Part shown: one piece after another, positions 34,528-46,272 of the stretch
Layout of the letters: the number at the start of each line of letters is the position of its first letter
How positions within the stretch are numbered: position 1 is the first letter of the stretch
NCBI GenBank assembly: GCA_019916065.1
Contig: CM034239.1
Coordinates: 41,246,663 to 41,310,662 of the forward strand
Direction of reading: 5' to 3'
DNA from: Vitellaria paradoxa
Taxonomy: Eukaryota; Streptophyta; Magnoliopsida; Ericales; Sapotaceae
DNA: 64,000 nt
Position numbers and translations under genes: made by a program
The notes under the pieces: model-generated
Seen by the model: the letters and a program-made list of their open reading frames with translations, nothing else
Told to the model about the DNA's origin: nothing
Databases searched by the model: none

Positions 34528-34611
34528 CCTAGGACTTACCTAAACTAAATTACGACCACCTCCTACACTTAAGAGTATGAATCCCTTCAATTTTTGATAG
34601 CAGTCAACCTA

Positions 34612-36275
34612 CTAATATTTTTCTTAAATATTTTGATAAGTGAGAGGACAATTACAATATAAATTTTTTTAAAAAAAATTAGTTATTCATATGAATTTCC
34701 TTACTATAATAAAATTTCTAATTCTAGATTCTTTAAAAAAATATTTTTATTGTAAAACATTTAAATTAAGTTTTCATAAGAGAGATATTAATGTTTTGTT
34801 TGCTAAATCTATTTGTATACTTAAAAATTAACTTTTCAGTTCATTGATTTCCCTAATTAGATATTTTTAGTAGTTTTATTTTATATTATTATTTATTTAT
34901 TTATTTTTAGATGAATGGTAAGAAAAAAAATAGTGATTTTATTTTGAATTTAGGATGAGAAAAGTTAATAGAGGTCAAAGACAATTAGAAATTAAAATCT
35001 ACAAATAGTCTTATTTTCATGTTTGTAGGTTTTATCTAAGAAAAAAATATTTTGAAAGACTAAAATAAATTTTATTTTCATTATATTTTTAGAATTCACA
35101 TAAAAATAATTTTTTAATTTATTTTATAACTTAATCAAATAAGAAAATAACTTATTTCATTTCAAATTATTTATAAACTCTTATCATTTTCTTTTCATAT
35201 TGATATTTATTTTTTATTTTACAAATCTTTCATAAATTATTTATTTTAACATTTATCATATTTATATTTTATTTCATTAGATTATTTTTAATAAAATTAT
35301 AAGAATTGAAATGTTCTCATAGAATCTTACTAAATGACTTGAAAATGATAACAACAGTTAAAATGACAAAAGTTAATAAACAAAAGGAATGAAAGAAATT
35401 AATTAATTTTTAATTTGATTAAATTATGAAATAAAATAAAGTACAATTTATTTTTATATGATTGTTAAAGATATAAATATTAATAAACATTATTTTAGTT
35501 TTTAAAAATAAATTTTCTATTCACTTGTAGTTCTAAGTGTGTTTGTTCTAATTTGTAAATGTTTTTTTATGAAAGGTAATTATGTCATTTTAAATTAGGC
35601 ATAAGAATATCTAATTGAAAAAAAAAGGATAATTTTGTAATTTTATTTAATAAAAGTAAAGTGGAATGTAAGAAACTATTTATAGAGTGTAAATAGGCTC
35701 ACCTTTACTTTGACTACGCACAAATTTGATGCGAACTCGCTCACACACATATTTGATGCGAACTCGCTCTGGTAATCTTTCAACATAACATGAAATTATA
35801 AAGACAAGACGGAAGCTCTTTTCTCTCTCTTTTTCTTTCCCTAGATCAGATTTTAGGGGGTTTATATAGACCCTCGCAAGAAACTTCCTACACAAGCCTC
35901 ACCCTTGGCCTTCCTCATGCAGCCATAAAACTGTCACCTCAAACAACGAATAGGTGCGCATGCCACCCCTCTCCACTAATAGGGAACCACCTTCACACGA
36001 CGAATGAGGAGCAAGCGCCTGTTCTAACCACTACTCAAAATTAACGCAGCCCAAACATATAATAATCATGCATGCTACTAATAAAATGCATATGTTACAC
36101 TTAAACAAATAATGAGACAGAAATTTAAATAAAATAAGATCTGAATCTTAAATATAAACAAAATCAAATAAAATAAATACGTATATATATATTTTTCAAA
36201 ATTCCAGTTCTTTACAGTTCTTTTTTCAACAAGTCATATTAATGATAAATTATGTTATTGTATTATTTCAATTTT
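34612..36275. other. AT-rich intergenic sequence, no gene seen
   Basis: Mostly A/T-rich sequence without supported frames. At 35722-35769 a ~28-bp unit containing TTTGATGCGAACTCGCTC is tandemly duplicated. Near 35855-35880 GGGTTTATATAGACCC is a TATA-bearing inverted repeat, and CT-rich sequence precedes it, so this may be a decayed LTR or promoter, but I cannot define its ends. Confidence 0.4.
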
Positions 36276-36440
36276 TTTTAAAAATTACTTAAAAATAAAA
36301 ATATTTATGTGCAAACAAAATAATAGTAGAGTAAAATAGTTAAAATAATTAATTTTATTTGCATATAAATTTTTTGTTTTTAAATATTTTTAAATTTTTA
36401 TTTTTTATTTTGAAATATCTCATATTTAAAAATAATAAGT
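36276..36440. repeat. Isolated fragment related to the 0.7-kb tandem repeats
   Basis: ATAGTAGAGTAAAATAGTT and the following AATTAATTTTATTTGCATAT block match the start of the units at 3423-6420. Similarity fades after about 36440. From there to 37323 I see no gene, only AT-rich sequence; the 63-codon frame at 36618 includes a small direct repeat of TTCGTGAAATCT and has no recognisable domain. Confidence 0.65.
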
Positions 36441-37323
36441 CTAGTGGATTGAATCTATCATGTCACTGATTGAATATGTCAAATCAAGCCTAATATTATT
36501 AGATCTGGTTTAAATTAAATTTAGATCAAATTTGACTTATTGACAGATCTACTGATAACACACGTGAATTGACACATGATATGAACAGATTATTTTCATA
36601 CGAGGAGAGGCCTTGAGATGGGCTACACACGGCCCAGAAGGGTGAGGTTTGAGCTGTATTCATTCGTGAAATCTTCATTCGTGAAATCTGGCCCAACTTG
36701 GCGCCCTGGAGTCAAGTCCTCCCTTTCTAGTCTACCAACGCCGCTTAATGTTTCATTTGCCCTCCTTGTGTGTAGAATGAATTCCATGGAAATGATTGCA
36801 ATTTGTTAATTTCAGAATAAAATCAATCAACAAGGATATTAGATAATCATAATTTTATTTTTTTATATACAATTATTAGACTTGTGGCATATAATTTTAA
36901 TAGATGTGAAGTGAACTCATGTAGAGATTCACCCGCTATTAGTTCATTAAAATTATAAAATTTACATATTTCAAATGTATTAGAAATATAATTTAAAAAT
37001 GCAAATAAAAAATACTTATTTTTATAAAATTGTTAGAAATATTATTACATACCTTAATTGGTACTCTCTCTATTTACCACTATACTTTTTTTATTCCTAT
37101 CAATTTTTGAGTAATATACTCTCTTCTCATTTTTTTAATTTTTTTTTCTTTTTTACAAAACCTTTACTTTCTTTCTTTGGTCGTACATCAATAGATGGAT
37201 ATAATTCTATTTTTTGCTATAAAACTATTATAGTTGCAATATGTGATTTTCATCGATATAAAAAGAACTTATGAGTTCCTTAAATGGATCTTGACTATTG
37301 AGTCACTGTAATTATAAAATTTA

Positions 37324-37653
37324 AGTGCCATTTGATTTACTTTTCTATTTTTAGTTTTTTATTTTATGTGTTAAAAATCTCGAAACGGGGAAATAGAAAC
37401 TACTCTATTTTCCTCGTTTTTAAATTTTCCTTACTTTTTGTTAAAAAATTTCAAAACGACTTTTTACTATTTTCATTTCATGTGTAAACTCATTTTTTAT
37501 TTTTAAAAATAAATTTTGAAAACATAAGTAACCAAATGAGTTTTAAGCTGTTTTCCTTATTTTCAGAAATACAAAATGAAAAATGAGCTCAAAACAAAAA
37601 AATAAAAAACAAAAACAGAAAATAAAAAATAGAAAAATAAACCAAATAACACC
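37324..37653. mobile_element. ~330-bp MITE, family member 2
   Basis: Left end AGTGCCATTTGATTTAC; right end, complemented, GGTGTTATTTGGTTTA; flanked by TTA on both sides (37321-37323, 37654-37656). It has the same internal order as members at 17470 and 47705, including the GACTTTTTxxxATTTT centre. Confidence 0.7.
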
Positions 37654-37989
37654 TTATATATTTAAAAATATAGTAAAATACCTAAAAAATAATTTAGATT
37701 GGAAGATATTTAAAATTTATTGAATATTAATTAAATTTAAAAAATCTACCTTCTCTTACAATAACAACTTTTATTATATTTTAAATTTAAAACACAAAAA
37801 ATGCCTAAATATAATTTAGCTTTGAGAGTAATTTTTTTTTAGAAAAATTTTAATTATAAATTTAAATTGGTTACGCTGATCATTTTTAACCAATTGATAA
37901 TACCAAAATCTAATTTAATTTATATTTTATAAGTCTATATTATTTATATTTATATTTATATTTAATACTAAAATAATATTTTTCTATGG

Positions 37990-39539
37990 GTTTGGTATTA
38001 TTCATGGGCTTGGTCGGCATTTAAATATCTCTTTTATCAACGCTTAATTTAAAGTTGAAATATAATATTATTTTCAACGCTTCTAGGCTGTAAAATATTT
38101 TTACCAATTTTCAATGACGATTTTTTCACTACCGTTGAGTTTCGATAAAATTTTAACACCAAATTTTTGTGTGCTGATGTGAAATAATTTTTTCAACTTA
38201 TAATTTTGGGTAAAGTACACAAATTATTTCTATAATTTACATTCGGTATCATTTTAGCCCCACACGTTTCAATTATAACAGTCAAATCCTTACACTTTCA
38301 GTTAAGTATTAGTTAGATCCTTCTATTAGTTGACCGTTAGAAGCAACTGTTTAATTGGAGATAAAATGGTAATTTCATTTATAGTTTACCCTCAACGTTA
38401 CTTTAATCTCTCACGTTTTCAATTATAACAATTGAATCCCTATACTTTCGATGTATATTTGAAACATATTTTGTTAAATTATTTTTAATAAATAATATAA
38501 TCTGAAATATATTTTATTAAATTATATAACATATTTTAGTTTGAATATATCTTATTAAATTATTTTTAATCAATAACATATTTAAATTATATACAATATA
38601 TTCTATTTTTATTGAATTAAATTATTTTTCATAAATAATATGATTAAATTAATAATATAATTAAAATAATATTTAATTTAGTTTAGTTAATATGAAATAT
38701 ATTTTATTGAATTTGGTTAATCTTTTAAAAAATTAATAAAATTAAAAATTTTATTAAAGGGTGATTTGATGGTTTCACTAAAAATTTTATTGAATCATTA
38801 TAACTATTAATAAAACCCTCAAATCACCCTTTAATAAAATTAATTTTATTAATTTTTAAGAAAATTAACCGAATTCAATAAATTATATTTCATATCATTT
38901 AAACTAAATTAAATATTATTTTAATTATATCATTAATTTAATCATATTATTTATGAAAAATAATTTAATTCAATAAAAATAGAATATATTAAATATAATT
39001 TAAATACATTATTGATTAAAAATAATTTAATAAGATAGATTTCAAATTAAAATATGTTATGTAATTTAATAAAATATATTTCAGATAATATTATTTATTA
39101 AAAATAATTTAATAAAATATATTTTAAATATACACCGAAAATGTAGGGATTCGATTGTTATATAATTGAAAACGTAAGGGACTAAAATGATATCGAGGGC
39201 AAACTATAAATGATATTACTATTTTATCTTCAGTCTAATGGTTGTTTCTAATGGTCAACTGACGCAAGGACCAAATTAATACTTGACCGAAAGTATAAGA
39301 ATTTGACTGTTGTAATTAAAACATATAAGACTAAAGTGATATTAAAGGTAAACTGTAGGGACAATTTTTATACTTTACTCTATAATTTTTTATGGTCATT
39401 TTACGTGTTGAAATAAAAAGATAATGTCATATACTTTTTTTCCACGATTAGCTTTAAACGTTGAACAAAAGTATATATTTTAACGATAATTAATAACTAT
39501 AAAAAATTAGGAAGGCATTTGATCTCTTTTCTTATAGTG
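37990..39539. mobile_element. Possible CACTA-like fragment hosting a fold-back element
   Basis: The right edge TTTCTTATAGTG at 39528-39539 is the complement of a CACTATAAGAAA terminus. Words such as TTCAACG and CGTTGA recur at 38037, 38073, 38134 and 39457 outside the nested element, like subterminal repeats. I cannot find a matching left CACTA end, so this is tentative. Confidence 0.35.
38208..39380. mobile_element. 1173-bp fold-back element with 9-bp target duplication
   Basis: TATAATTTT flanks the element exactly on both sides (38199-38207, 39381-39389). Ends are GGGTAAAG and CTTTACTC. The two arms are inverted copies over nearly the whole length: for example 38277-38310 against 39285-39325 and 38755-38785 against 38810-38845. 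The loop near 38785-38812 is short. The 9-bp duplication and end sequence fit a Mutator-like MITE. No coding frame. Confidence 0.85.
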
Positions 39540-40813
39540 TACAAAAGTAAGAGGACTTCGAAATTTAGCATGAAATAAAAAATGTCCAGGTTAAAGTTTT
39601 ATCTACTTAAACAGAGTGACGCTGAAGTTTATTTATCTAAACAAAGTCTTAACTAGCGTAAGCGAGAGGACATTGTTAACCCCTGAAATTAAGTTTGGCA
39701 GAAGACATGGAGTACACTTAGCAGCAAAATGGTATTTCCCGCCATTAGCTGAAGTTGAAGAGCCAAAGAGAGACGATTATTATAACCATAAAAAAGGAAA
39801 ATTTCAAACTATATTTGAGAGGAGATATAAAGAGTATGTTTATAACATGAATATAGAATAGAATAAGAGGTGGAAATGAGATTGGGACAAGAATGGAATA
39901 AAATGAGAGCATTCTATTTTTTTGTTTAGTTGCTAACTTGAAAAATCATGTGAATTAAATGGGCATTCAAATTCTCGTAATTTGATTTTATATTTTAAAT
40001 ATGATGAAATAAAATGAAATGTCATAAAATTTATCAATATTAATTTTTAAATATATAAAATAAATTTTATTTTTTTAAATATAAACCTAGGCAAAAAAAG
40101 CGAGCTGAGAGGTAAAATTCTTATTTTATGGCTTCTGTTCTTTTTAAGTCAAAATTTTACTAATTATAAAGAAATGTCATTGAATATTTTATATTCTTTT
40201 AGGAAGCTTGGAATATAAATTTGGGCCAAAATAGGTTTAAGAGTAAAATGGTAATTTTATACTAGAAGTTCAGATTAGGTCAAAATTTGTTTAACTATTA
40301 AAAAATACATCGATGAATATTTTTTAGAATTTTGGGAACCTATAATGCAGACTTAAGCATAAGATGGGTCCAAGGGTAAAATTATAATTTTACAACTTGA
40401 GTCCAACACCCACATACTTGGCCATTTATTTTTCTGCACTCTAGTTTTATTGCATTTAGGAATAGTTCTTAAATTAGTTTAAATTATTTGTGACTTGTTA
40501 CTTGTGAAGGAAGTGTCACTACATATGTTAATTTTGTATCAAAGAGTAATAAATACAATTTGCTATTCTTCATTCTTCTTTGGGTGATATCTAAATAAAT
40601 TCTGAAATCCAATATTTAAAACACACACAATCGCAGTTACCTACTCTATCGAATAGTTTATGATTGCCAATTTTTTTATCGAACAAAGAAACCCGTTCAT
40701 TGAGATAAAGTGTATATTCTTAATCACTTTATCTACAAGGTTGCAAATATTCATTTATAAAATAACTTACTGGAATATAAAAACACTTAAGTTACTATAG
40801 AGTTGATCAATAT
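39540..40813. other. Intergenic, no supported gene
   Basis: An 81-codon open frame at 39616-39861 has mixed composition unlike its AT-rich surroundings and could be an exon fragment of an unknown gene, but I recognise no domain, and no splice context or upstream promoter is evident. The rest is AT-rich. Confidence 0.35.
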
Positions 40814-42313
40814 TGACCGACCTTAAAAAGTGTTTGGGTTCTACTTCTCAAGTGCAAAAGGGTCGTCGTAGTTTTAAACTCGGTGAGTTCGAGGTCGAAT
40901 TCACAGGGAGCCTAATGTTATTTAGTTTCTAGGTTATGAAGGAAATTCTAAATTTAATTTCAAGCAAGGTTTGGAATTCTATTTTAAAGCAATTAAACTA
41001 ATAAACTTAAGAATTCAAGGTTTTTAATGAACTAAGCAATATCTTAAGAAATTCAACTAAATTTAAAAACACTACTTTAAATTTCAAGGTAAAGTAAGTA
41101 TGATGAAAATTAAATCGAATTGCAAATTTAATATGAACTAGGTTCTTGATTCAACTTCAAGTCCGGGTAGTTCAGTACTTCACCTTGAGATGTTTATATT
41201 CAAATCTAGATTAGGGTTTAGTTCAAAAAGTGTTAAGAATGTTTAAATCAAAGGTCAGTACCAGTGATTTCAAACGAATATGGTTAAAGACCTTTGTTTT
41301 CGAAAGTTTTTCAAACAAACGAAACTAGATGTGAATTCAATTCTTATTTTTAATTTTGTTCGAAAGTGTTTAAACAGTTATAATAAAAAACTCATACCAG
41401 TGATTTCAAATGAATATGGTTAAGAATTTTTGGTTTCAAATGTCTTCGAAATAAGTTAAAATAAGTTTAGATTGAGTAGATCCATTCGAATGAAGTTTCA
41501 CAACCCATGCGAAGGGACTACGAACATCCCAAGGTGTTTTCCTGAACTATCCTTTTTTGATTCGTTGAATCAAGAACTAGGGTTTACGCTATAACCATTT
41601 TAAACAAAACGAAAGCAATAAATACGAATTCAAACATTTGATCTATTGATTGAAACAAACGAAACATAAGATTAAGGAACGAACTGAAATAAAACTTACA
41701 ATGTAAATTGTTCGCAAATAAAATAATGAAATATCACAGCTATGCAGAATAAAAGAGCTTCCAAGGCATCCATGAACAATCTTTAAGAATAACAAAACAC
41801 TCTCAAAACTAATCTAAAAACTAAGCTAACTCTCAAAGTATCTGAAGAATTATGAAAAAAGGTTTTTTTTTTGCACGATTGCACATAAAGTCTTTTTATA
41901 TTGCAAAGAAACCCTAGAAGATGTGTTTCAAAATCGTGCCTCTAGATACATGGTGGTCCGCACCATCTGGGGAGGGGTCCGGATCACAGAATAGTCTTTC
42001 TCCAATTCTTGGCCGAGCTATCTTACTGTGGTCTGGACCACCAAGTGCGTTTTGTGTTGCTTCTCTTCCTCCTTCACTTCGGGTCTTTGGGCTAGTCTTA
42101 ACCATTCAAAGTGGGGTTAGAACCATGACTTTTTCTTCATCCTCTAGGTCATTCCCACAGCTATAAACTTCAACCTCTTTGCCCTTTTTCCTACAATTAA
42201 AAAGATAGAAGCATAAGTGACAAAATAACAATAAAACTTCAACTCTATTTATTCAAATGCATTGCTAAGTGTTAAATTAAGGAGCTTGTAATTACACTTT
42301 TCAAGTGTAATCA
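40814..42313 (-). mobile_element. Solo LTR A (Ty3/gypsy-like family), minus orientation
   Basis: 1500 bp from TGACCGACC to AAGTGTAATCA, flanked by AATAT (40809-40813) and AATAC (42314-42318), a 5-bp duplication with one mismatch. Minus-strand reading gives TGATTACACTT...CGGTCA. It shares with solo LTR B the blocks CTCGGTGAGT, GAGGTCGAATTCACAGGGAG and CACTTTTCAAGTGTAATCA. A minus TATA box is at 41891-41902 and a GC-rich patch at 41944-42060. No internal region is attached. Confidence 0.8.
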
Positions 42314-42497
42314 AATACACAGGAAGGAAATTGACTACACCATTCTTTTTTTTAACTTAAGACACAGGAAAATTATTTATGGAGCCTATGAGCAATAGAG
42401 ATGAGGCAGTTGAAGGAAGCATAATTAACTACTCCAAGGTTGTCAACTTTGACAGAGGGGAGATAACTTATTGTAGAAAACTAAACGCTCTGCTGAT

Positions 42498-44295
42498 TGA
42501 CCGCTTCTGAAAAGTGCGTCTAAATTAACCCCCCCAGTGCAAGGGTGTGCGGTGTAGCTTTAACTCGGTGAGTCCGAGGTCGAATTCACAGGGAGCTTAC
42601 GTTATTTAGTTTCTAGGTTAAAATGGAAATCCTAAATTTGAATGTAAACTAAGTTTGAAGATTAATTAAAACTAATTCCTAGGGTTTTGCAAGTTTAAAA
42701 TTCAAATTAAAACAAATTAACAACCTATTAACAGAATTCCAGCAATTTAAAATTTTGATTTTTGATTTCAAGGAATTAAATATTAACTAAATGAATTCTT
42801 CCTAATTTAAATATGCTTCAAAATAATCTAATCTAAAAATTGCAATGTAACCACTTCAATTAAATCAACCGAAGGCAATTTGATTAATAAGAAATAAATT
42901 TAAGAAGTCCTTGATCCAACCATCAATTCCGGGTAGCTTACGTCTTCACTATGGGATGTGTTGTAATACTTGCGTTAAAACCTAAATTAGGATTTGTTTG
43001 AAAATTATTGAGAAAGTTTTAATCAGAAGTTTTTACCAGTGATTGCAGAGAATATGGTCAAAAACTTCTGTTTTCAAAGGGTTCTCAAACAATCCTATTC
43101 GAATTCAAATTCAAATCTAATTTTTCTAGTTTATCCAAAATTATTAAGAAAATTTTAATCAAAACCTTTACCAGTGATTATAGAGAATATAGTCAAAGAT
43201 TTTCATTTTCGAATGTTTCTGAAATAAAATAATTCAAATTAGGATTCAAAATCTGATTTTTCAGTTCTTCAAAATTATTAAGAAAATTTTAATCGAAAAT
43301 CTTCACCAGTGATTACAGAGAATATAGTCAAAGATTTTCGTTTTCGAAAGTTTTTAAAAGAACTGAATTAGGTTTTAAAAGGTGTAGATCCCTACGCACG
43401 AGCTTTCGCAAACCATGCAAAGGGTCTACGCATGCGTCAAAAAGTTGTAGATCCCTACGCATGAGTTTTCGCAAACTCAGCAAAGGGTCTACGTACATTC
43501 CATAGATCAGAGTAAACTACCCTTTCTTGATTCGTTGAATCAAGAACTAGGGTTTCTACGCTAACATGCTTGTAAACGAAATGGAAACATTCATTGAAGA
43601 CATATTTAATGGATTCACTAAATCAAACAATGAAACAAGATTATTAAACGACGAAATCAGAACTAAACATACGAAATCAATCAATCATCTATTTCAAACA
43701 TTCAAATAATGTCATTAATCCAATGAAGAAGTGTAACGTACTCTGAAACAAACTTCGAAATAAAACTCTAAATAGTAACTGATGAAACGAATGCGATGAA
43801 AACTCCGAAACAACGTAAGAACATTAACGTATGCGATTAAAACTCTCAAAGCTACTCTAATTTTCTGGAAGAATGAAAAAAAATAGAGAGCAAAAGAGCC
43901 CCTTAGTCGGCCCTCAAGTAGTTTTTTTATAACTTGCAGAAAAACCCTAAAATTTGAAATTGCCCGCGCGACGTTCCACCACACTATGGTCCGGACCGTG
44001 CACCAGGTGGTCCAGACCACAGAAAGCTTATTTTTTGCACTTTTGCTCCTCATTTGTAGCTAAGTCCTTGGGATACTCCGGGCCATCCTGGACGAAGTTG
44101 GTTCGATATCCTCCCATTCGTCTGCTAAGTCACCAAAATCATTATCTTCTTCATTTAATTCACCGTTTTCCCTGCAATTAAGAAAACAAACCTTATAAGT
44201 GACAAAATAATAATAATTCTTCAAAATAAAGTACTTAATTACCTTAATAACTATGAAAAAGTGGCGTTTGTAATTACACTTTTCAAGTGTAATCA
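42498..44295 (-). mobile_element. Solo LTR B, same family as A, minus orientation
   Basis: 1798 bp from TGACCGCTTCTG to AAGTGTAATCA, flanked by CTGAT exactly on both sides (42493-42497, 44296-44300). The middle contains a ~120-bp block with CCAGTGATT repeated three times (43035-43060, 43170-43195, 43305-43325), and CCTACGCA...GCAAAGGGTCTACG occurs twice (43390-43430, 43450-43495). A minus TATA box lies at 43921-43932, and a GGTCCGGACC-type patch at 43963-44030. Confidence 0.85.
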
Positions 44296-44552
44296 CTGAT
44301 CATCAATAAGAGCTAGGAAAAACCGAGGAATAGTTAGAGTCACGTCTACTTCCTGAACCCCTTCATCAAGGATATGAACTACTTGACCTATTTGTTGGCC
44401 TGTAATTTTCATTATCTTGGATGCACCAACAAGCAACTCTACAAATTCTCCTTAGTTCTTCAGCATCTACATTCCTTTCCAACCGATGGTCTAATAGGCC
44501 AAGGACATTTCTTCAACCTACAACATTTCTTGAAAAGTTCTTCATAGGCTTC

Positions 44553-45661
44553 TTAAATGTCTTCAAACTCTTCGTCAGATTCATCATTCTCATGGTTTGA
44601 TATCTTGGTGTCGCTCAAAGATGCAAAAGGTGTTCCTGTAGAAGACGTGTGAGAAGTTAAAAAAGAAATAAAATTACCTTCATTATCAGAAGAAGCTAAT
44701 GTAGAGGATTCATCTGAGTTAGAGTCATCATCAAGTGTGGCATTCATCACTTTGACTTGTTTTTGCTTCATCTTTTTGTTTACACAATCTTGAGCAAAGT
44801 GACCATAGCCATGACAATCAAAACACTGTATCTTATTCTTCGTATCTTCTTCTTTATCATTCTTCTTTAATATCTTACCTTTGTCTTTGGACCTCGACTC
44901 ATTCTTATTGTTTTTGTTGAACATTGATTTTTTGGCCTTCTCAAGATATTTGATAAACTTCTTAGCCATCTTAGCCATCTCAGCCATCCCTTCATCTGAT
45001 TCTTCTTTCTCGTCATCTTCTTCTTTCACTATTTTAAAAGCAATTCCTTTCGAAGACTTTCAAGGTTTGAGTATATTTGCCTCATAAGTTTGTAATGATC
45101 CCACGAGATCCTTGATCCTCATAGAATCTAATTCCTTGACTTCTTCAATTGCAGTAACTTTAGAGTCAAAAGTATAGGGAAAAGATCGTAATATTTTACA
45201 TACCACATTGGATTCGGGAATAGGTTCTCCAAGGTTGTGGCAGGAATTGACAACATGGCTCAGACGAACGGAAAAATCATCAAACTTTTCGTCTTTGTTC
45301 ATCTTCAAGCCTTCAAATTCAAAAAAGAGTTTTTGAAGCTTTGATGTTTTCACTTAGGTGTAACCTTCATGGGTATTTTGCAGAACTCATTTGGACTTAC
45401 AGTTGCAAATATCACATTCAAGGCTTTGAAATTCCATTCTGAACTATCTTGTTCAACTTTAGTCCATGTCAGAATTGGCTTTGCCTCAATATGACTGTTG
45501 ACTTCATGTGTTGGTTCTTCCTATCCTTAAACAGCAGAAGTCCAAACTTTATAATTCAAAGATAAAATATGAGCTTGCATTCGTATCTTCCAATATGAAT
45601 AATTTGTGCCGTCAAACCATGGGGGTCTGGTGCTTAAACCTCTTTCACGTGATGGATCCAT
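44553..45661 (-). pseudogene. Ty1/copia gag, degenerate
   Basis: Minus-strand structural gene. The start region (45661 downward) reads WFDGTNYSYWKIRMQ, the usual N-terminal motif of copia gag. The middle (45353-45060) is a UBN2/gag-polypeptide domain with the FDDFSVRLSHVVN pattern. The last part (45029-44553) is Lys/Asp/Glu-rich with a CCHC zinc knuckle, CFDCHGYGHFAQDC. Internal stops near 45520 and 45357 and a frame break near 45060 split it. Pol is absent: to the left there is only weak sequence, then solo LTR B. Confidence 0.85.
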
Positions 45662-45702
45662 TATTCGGATTAAGATCTTCATTCAATGATATAGAGTGAT
45701 CC

Positions 45703-45714
45703 GCTATAATACCA
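45703..45714 (-). other. Copia primer-binding site
   Basis: Minus strand TGGTATTATAGC, close to the initiator-tRNA type TGGTATCAGAGC, two bases inside the LTR end at 45717. Confidence 0.65.
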
Positions 45715-45716
45715 AT

Positions 45717-46170
45717 TGAAAATTTTTCGAACCAAGTAATCACACAGAATGCAAAATAATAACACTAGAGAACAACGAGGAAACCTTGTCACAGGAAGAA
45801 AAATCTTAATTACAAATTCCACTATCAACGGGTTACAAGACACTACTCGAATTCACTACGACTCACTCGCACAAATTCTTTCGCCAATCTTGCTCGACTC
45901 ACTCGACTAAACCTACAAGTAGGCTTTTCTATCTCACATGGAAAGTAAAGAAAAATAAAAAGAAAAAGAAGAGAAAGACTGTTAGGCTCACCAAATAAAA
46001 ATTCTTTCTCTCAAAAGACTCTATAATATACCCTTCAATTTCCCTTCATGTACATTAAGCTTGGGTGCATATATATAGACTTACAAAATCCTATTCCAAT
46101 TAGGAGTCAAATATATAAACAAATTTCCTAAATGAAGACAGAATCTTCCATAAAATAATTTGTTCAACCA
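45717..46170 (-). repeat. 5' LTR of the copia gag element
   Basis: The plus-strand start TGAAAATTTTTCG abuts the primer-binding site. A minus TATA-type run TCTATATATATGC lies near 46062-46076. The distal end is tentatively at TTCAACCA (46170), giving about 454 bp; no partner LTR exists to fix it. Confidence 0.55.
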
Positions 46171-46272
46171 TTGACCTCCCATTGGCCAGGCTGCAAGGTC
46201 TACTAGAATCCGTTTTGGGGCTAAAAATTAATATGGGTGAACCCTGCGAATCCTGTGAGCTCCCGATACCAA

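Larger units (their letters stand above)
19615..34606 (+). mobile_element. Athila/Tat-like Ty3/gypsy retrotransposon with nested insertions
   Basis: Full element, both LTRs starting TGATTG and ending GTCA, flanked by ACTTA (19610-19614) and ACCTA (34607-34611), a 5-bp target duplication with one mismatch. The primer-binding site starts TGGCGC just after the 5' LTR, as in Athila elements. Order gag, protease, reverse transcriptase, RNase H, integrase, long 3' non-coding part. All reading frames are broken. LTRs differ by roughly 10-12 percent, so it is old. Two later insertions lie in the 3' LTR. Confidence 0.9.
29335..34606 (+). repeat. 3' LTR of the Athila-like element, split by two insertions
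   Basis: LTR pieces are 29335-30831, 32747-32844 and 34528-34606; together they cover the same ground as the 5' LTR. A TATA box CTATAAATA is intact at 29952-29960. The first break carries a 9-bp target duplication, the second a 5-bp one, so both insertions are separate later events. Confidence 0.88.

Noticed and set aside
39616..39861. 81-codon frame of mixed composition
   Set aside because: No recognisable domain, promoter or splice context; kept only as a remark.
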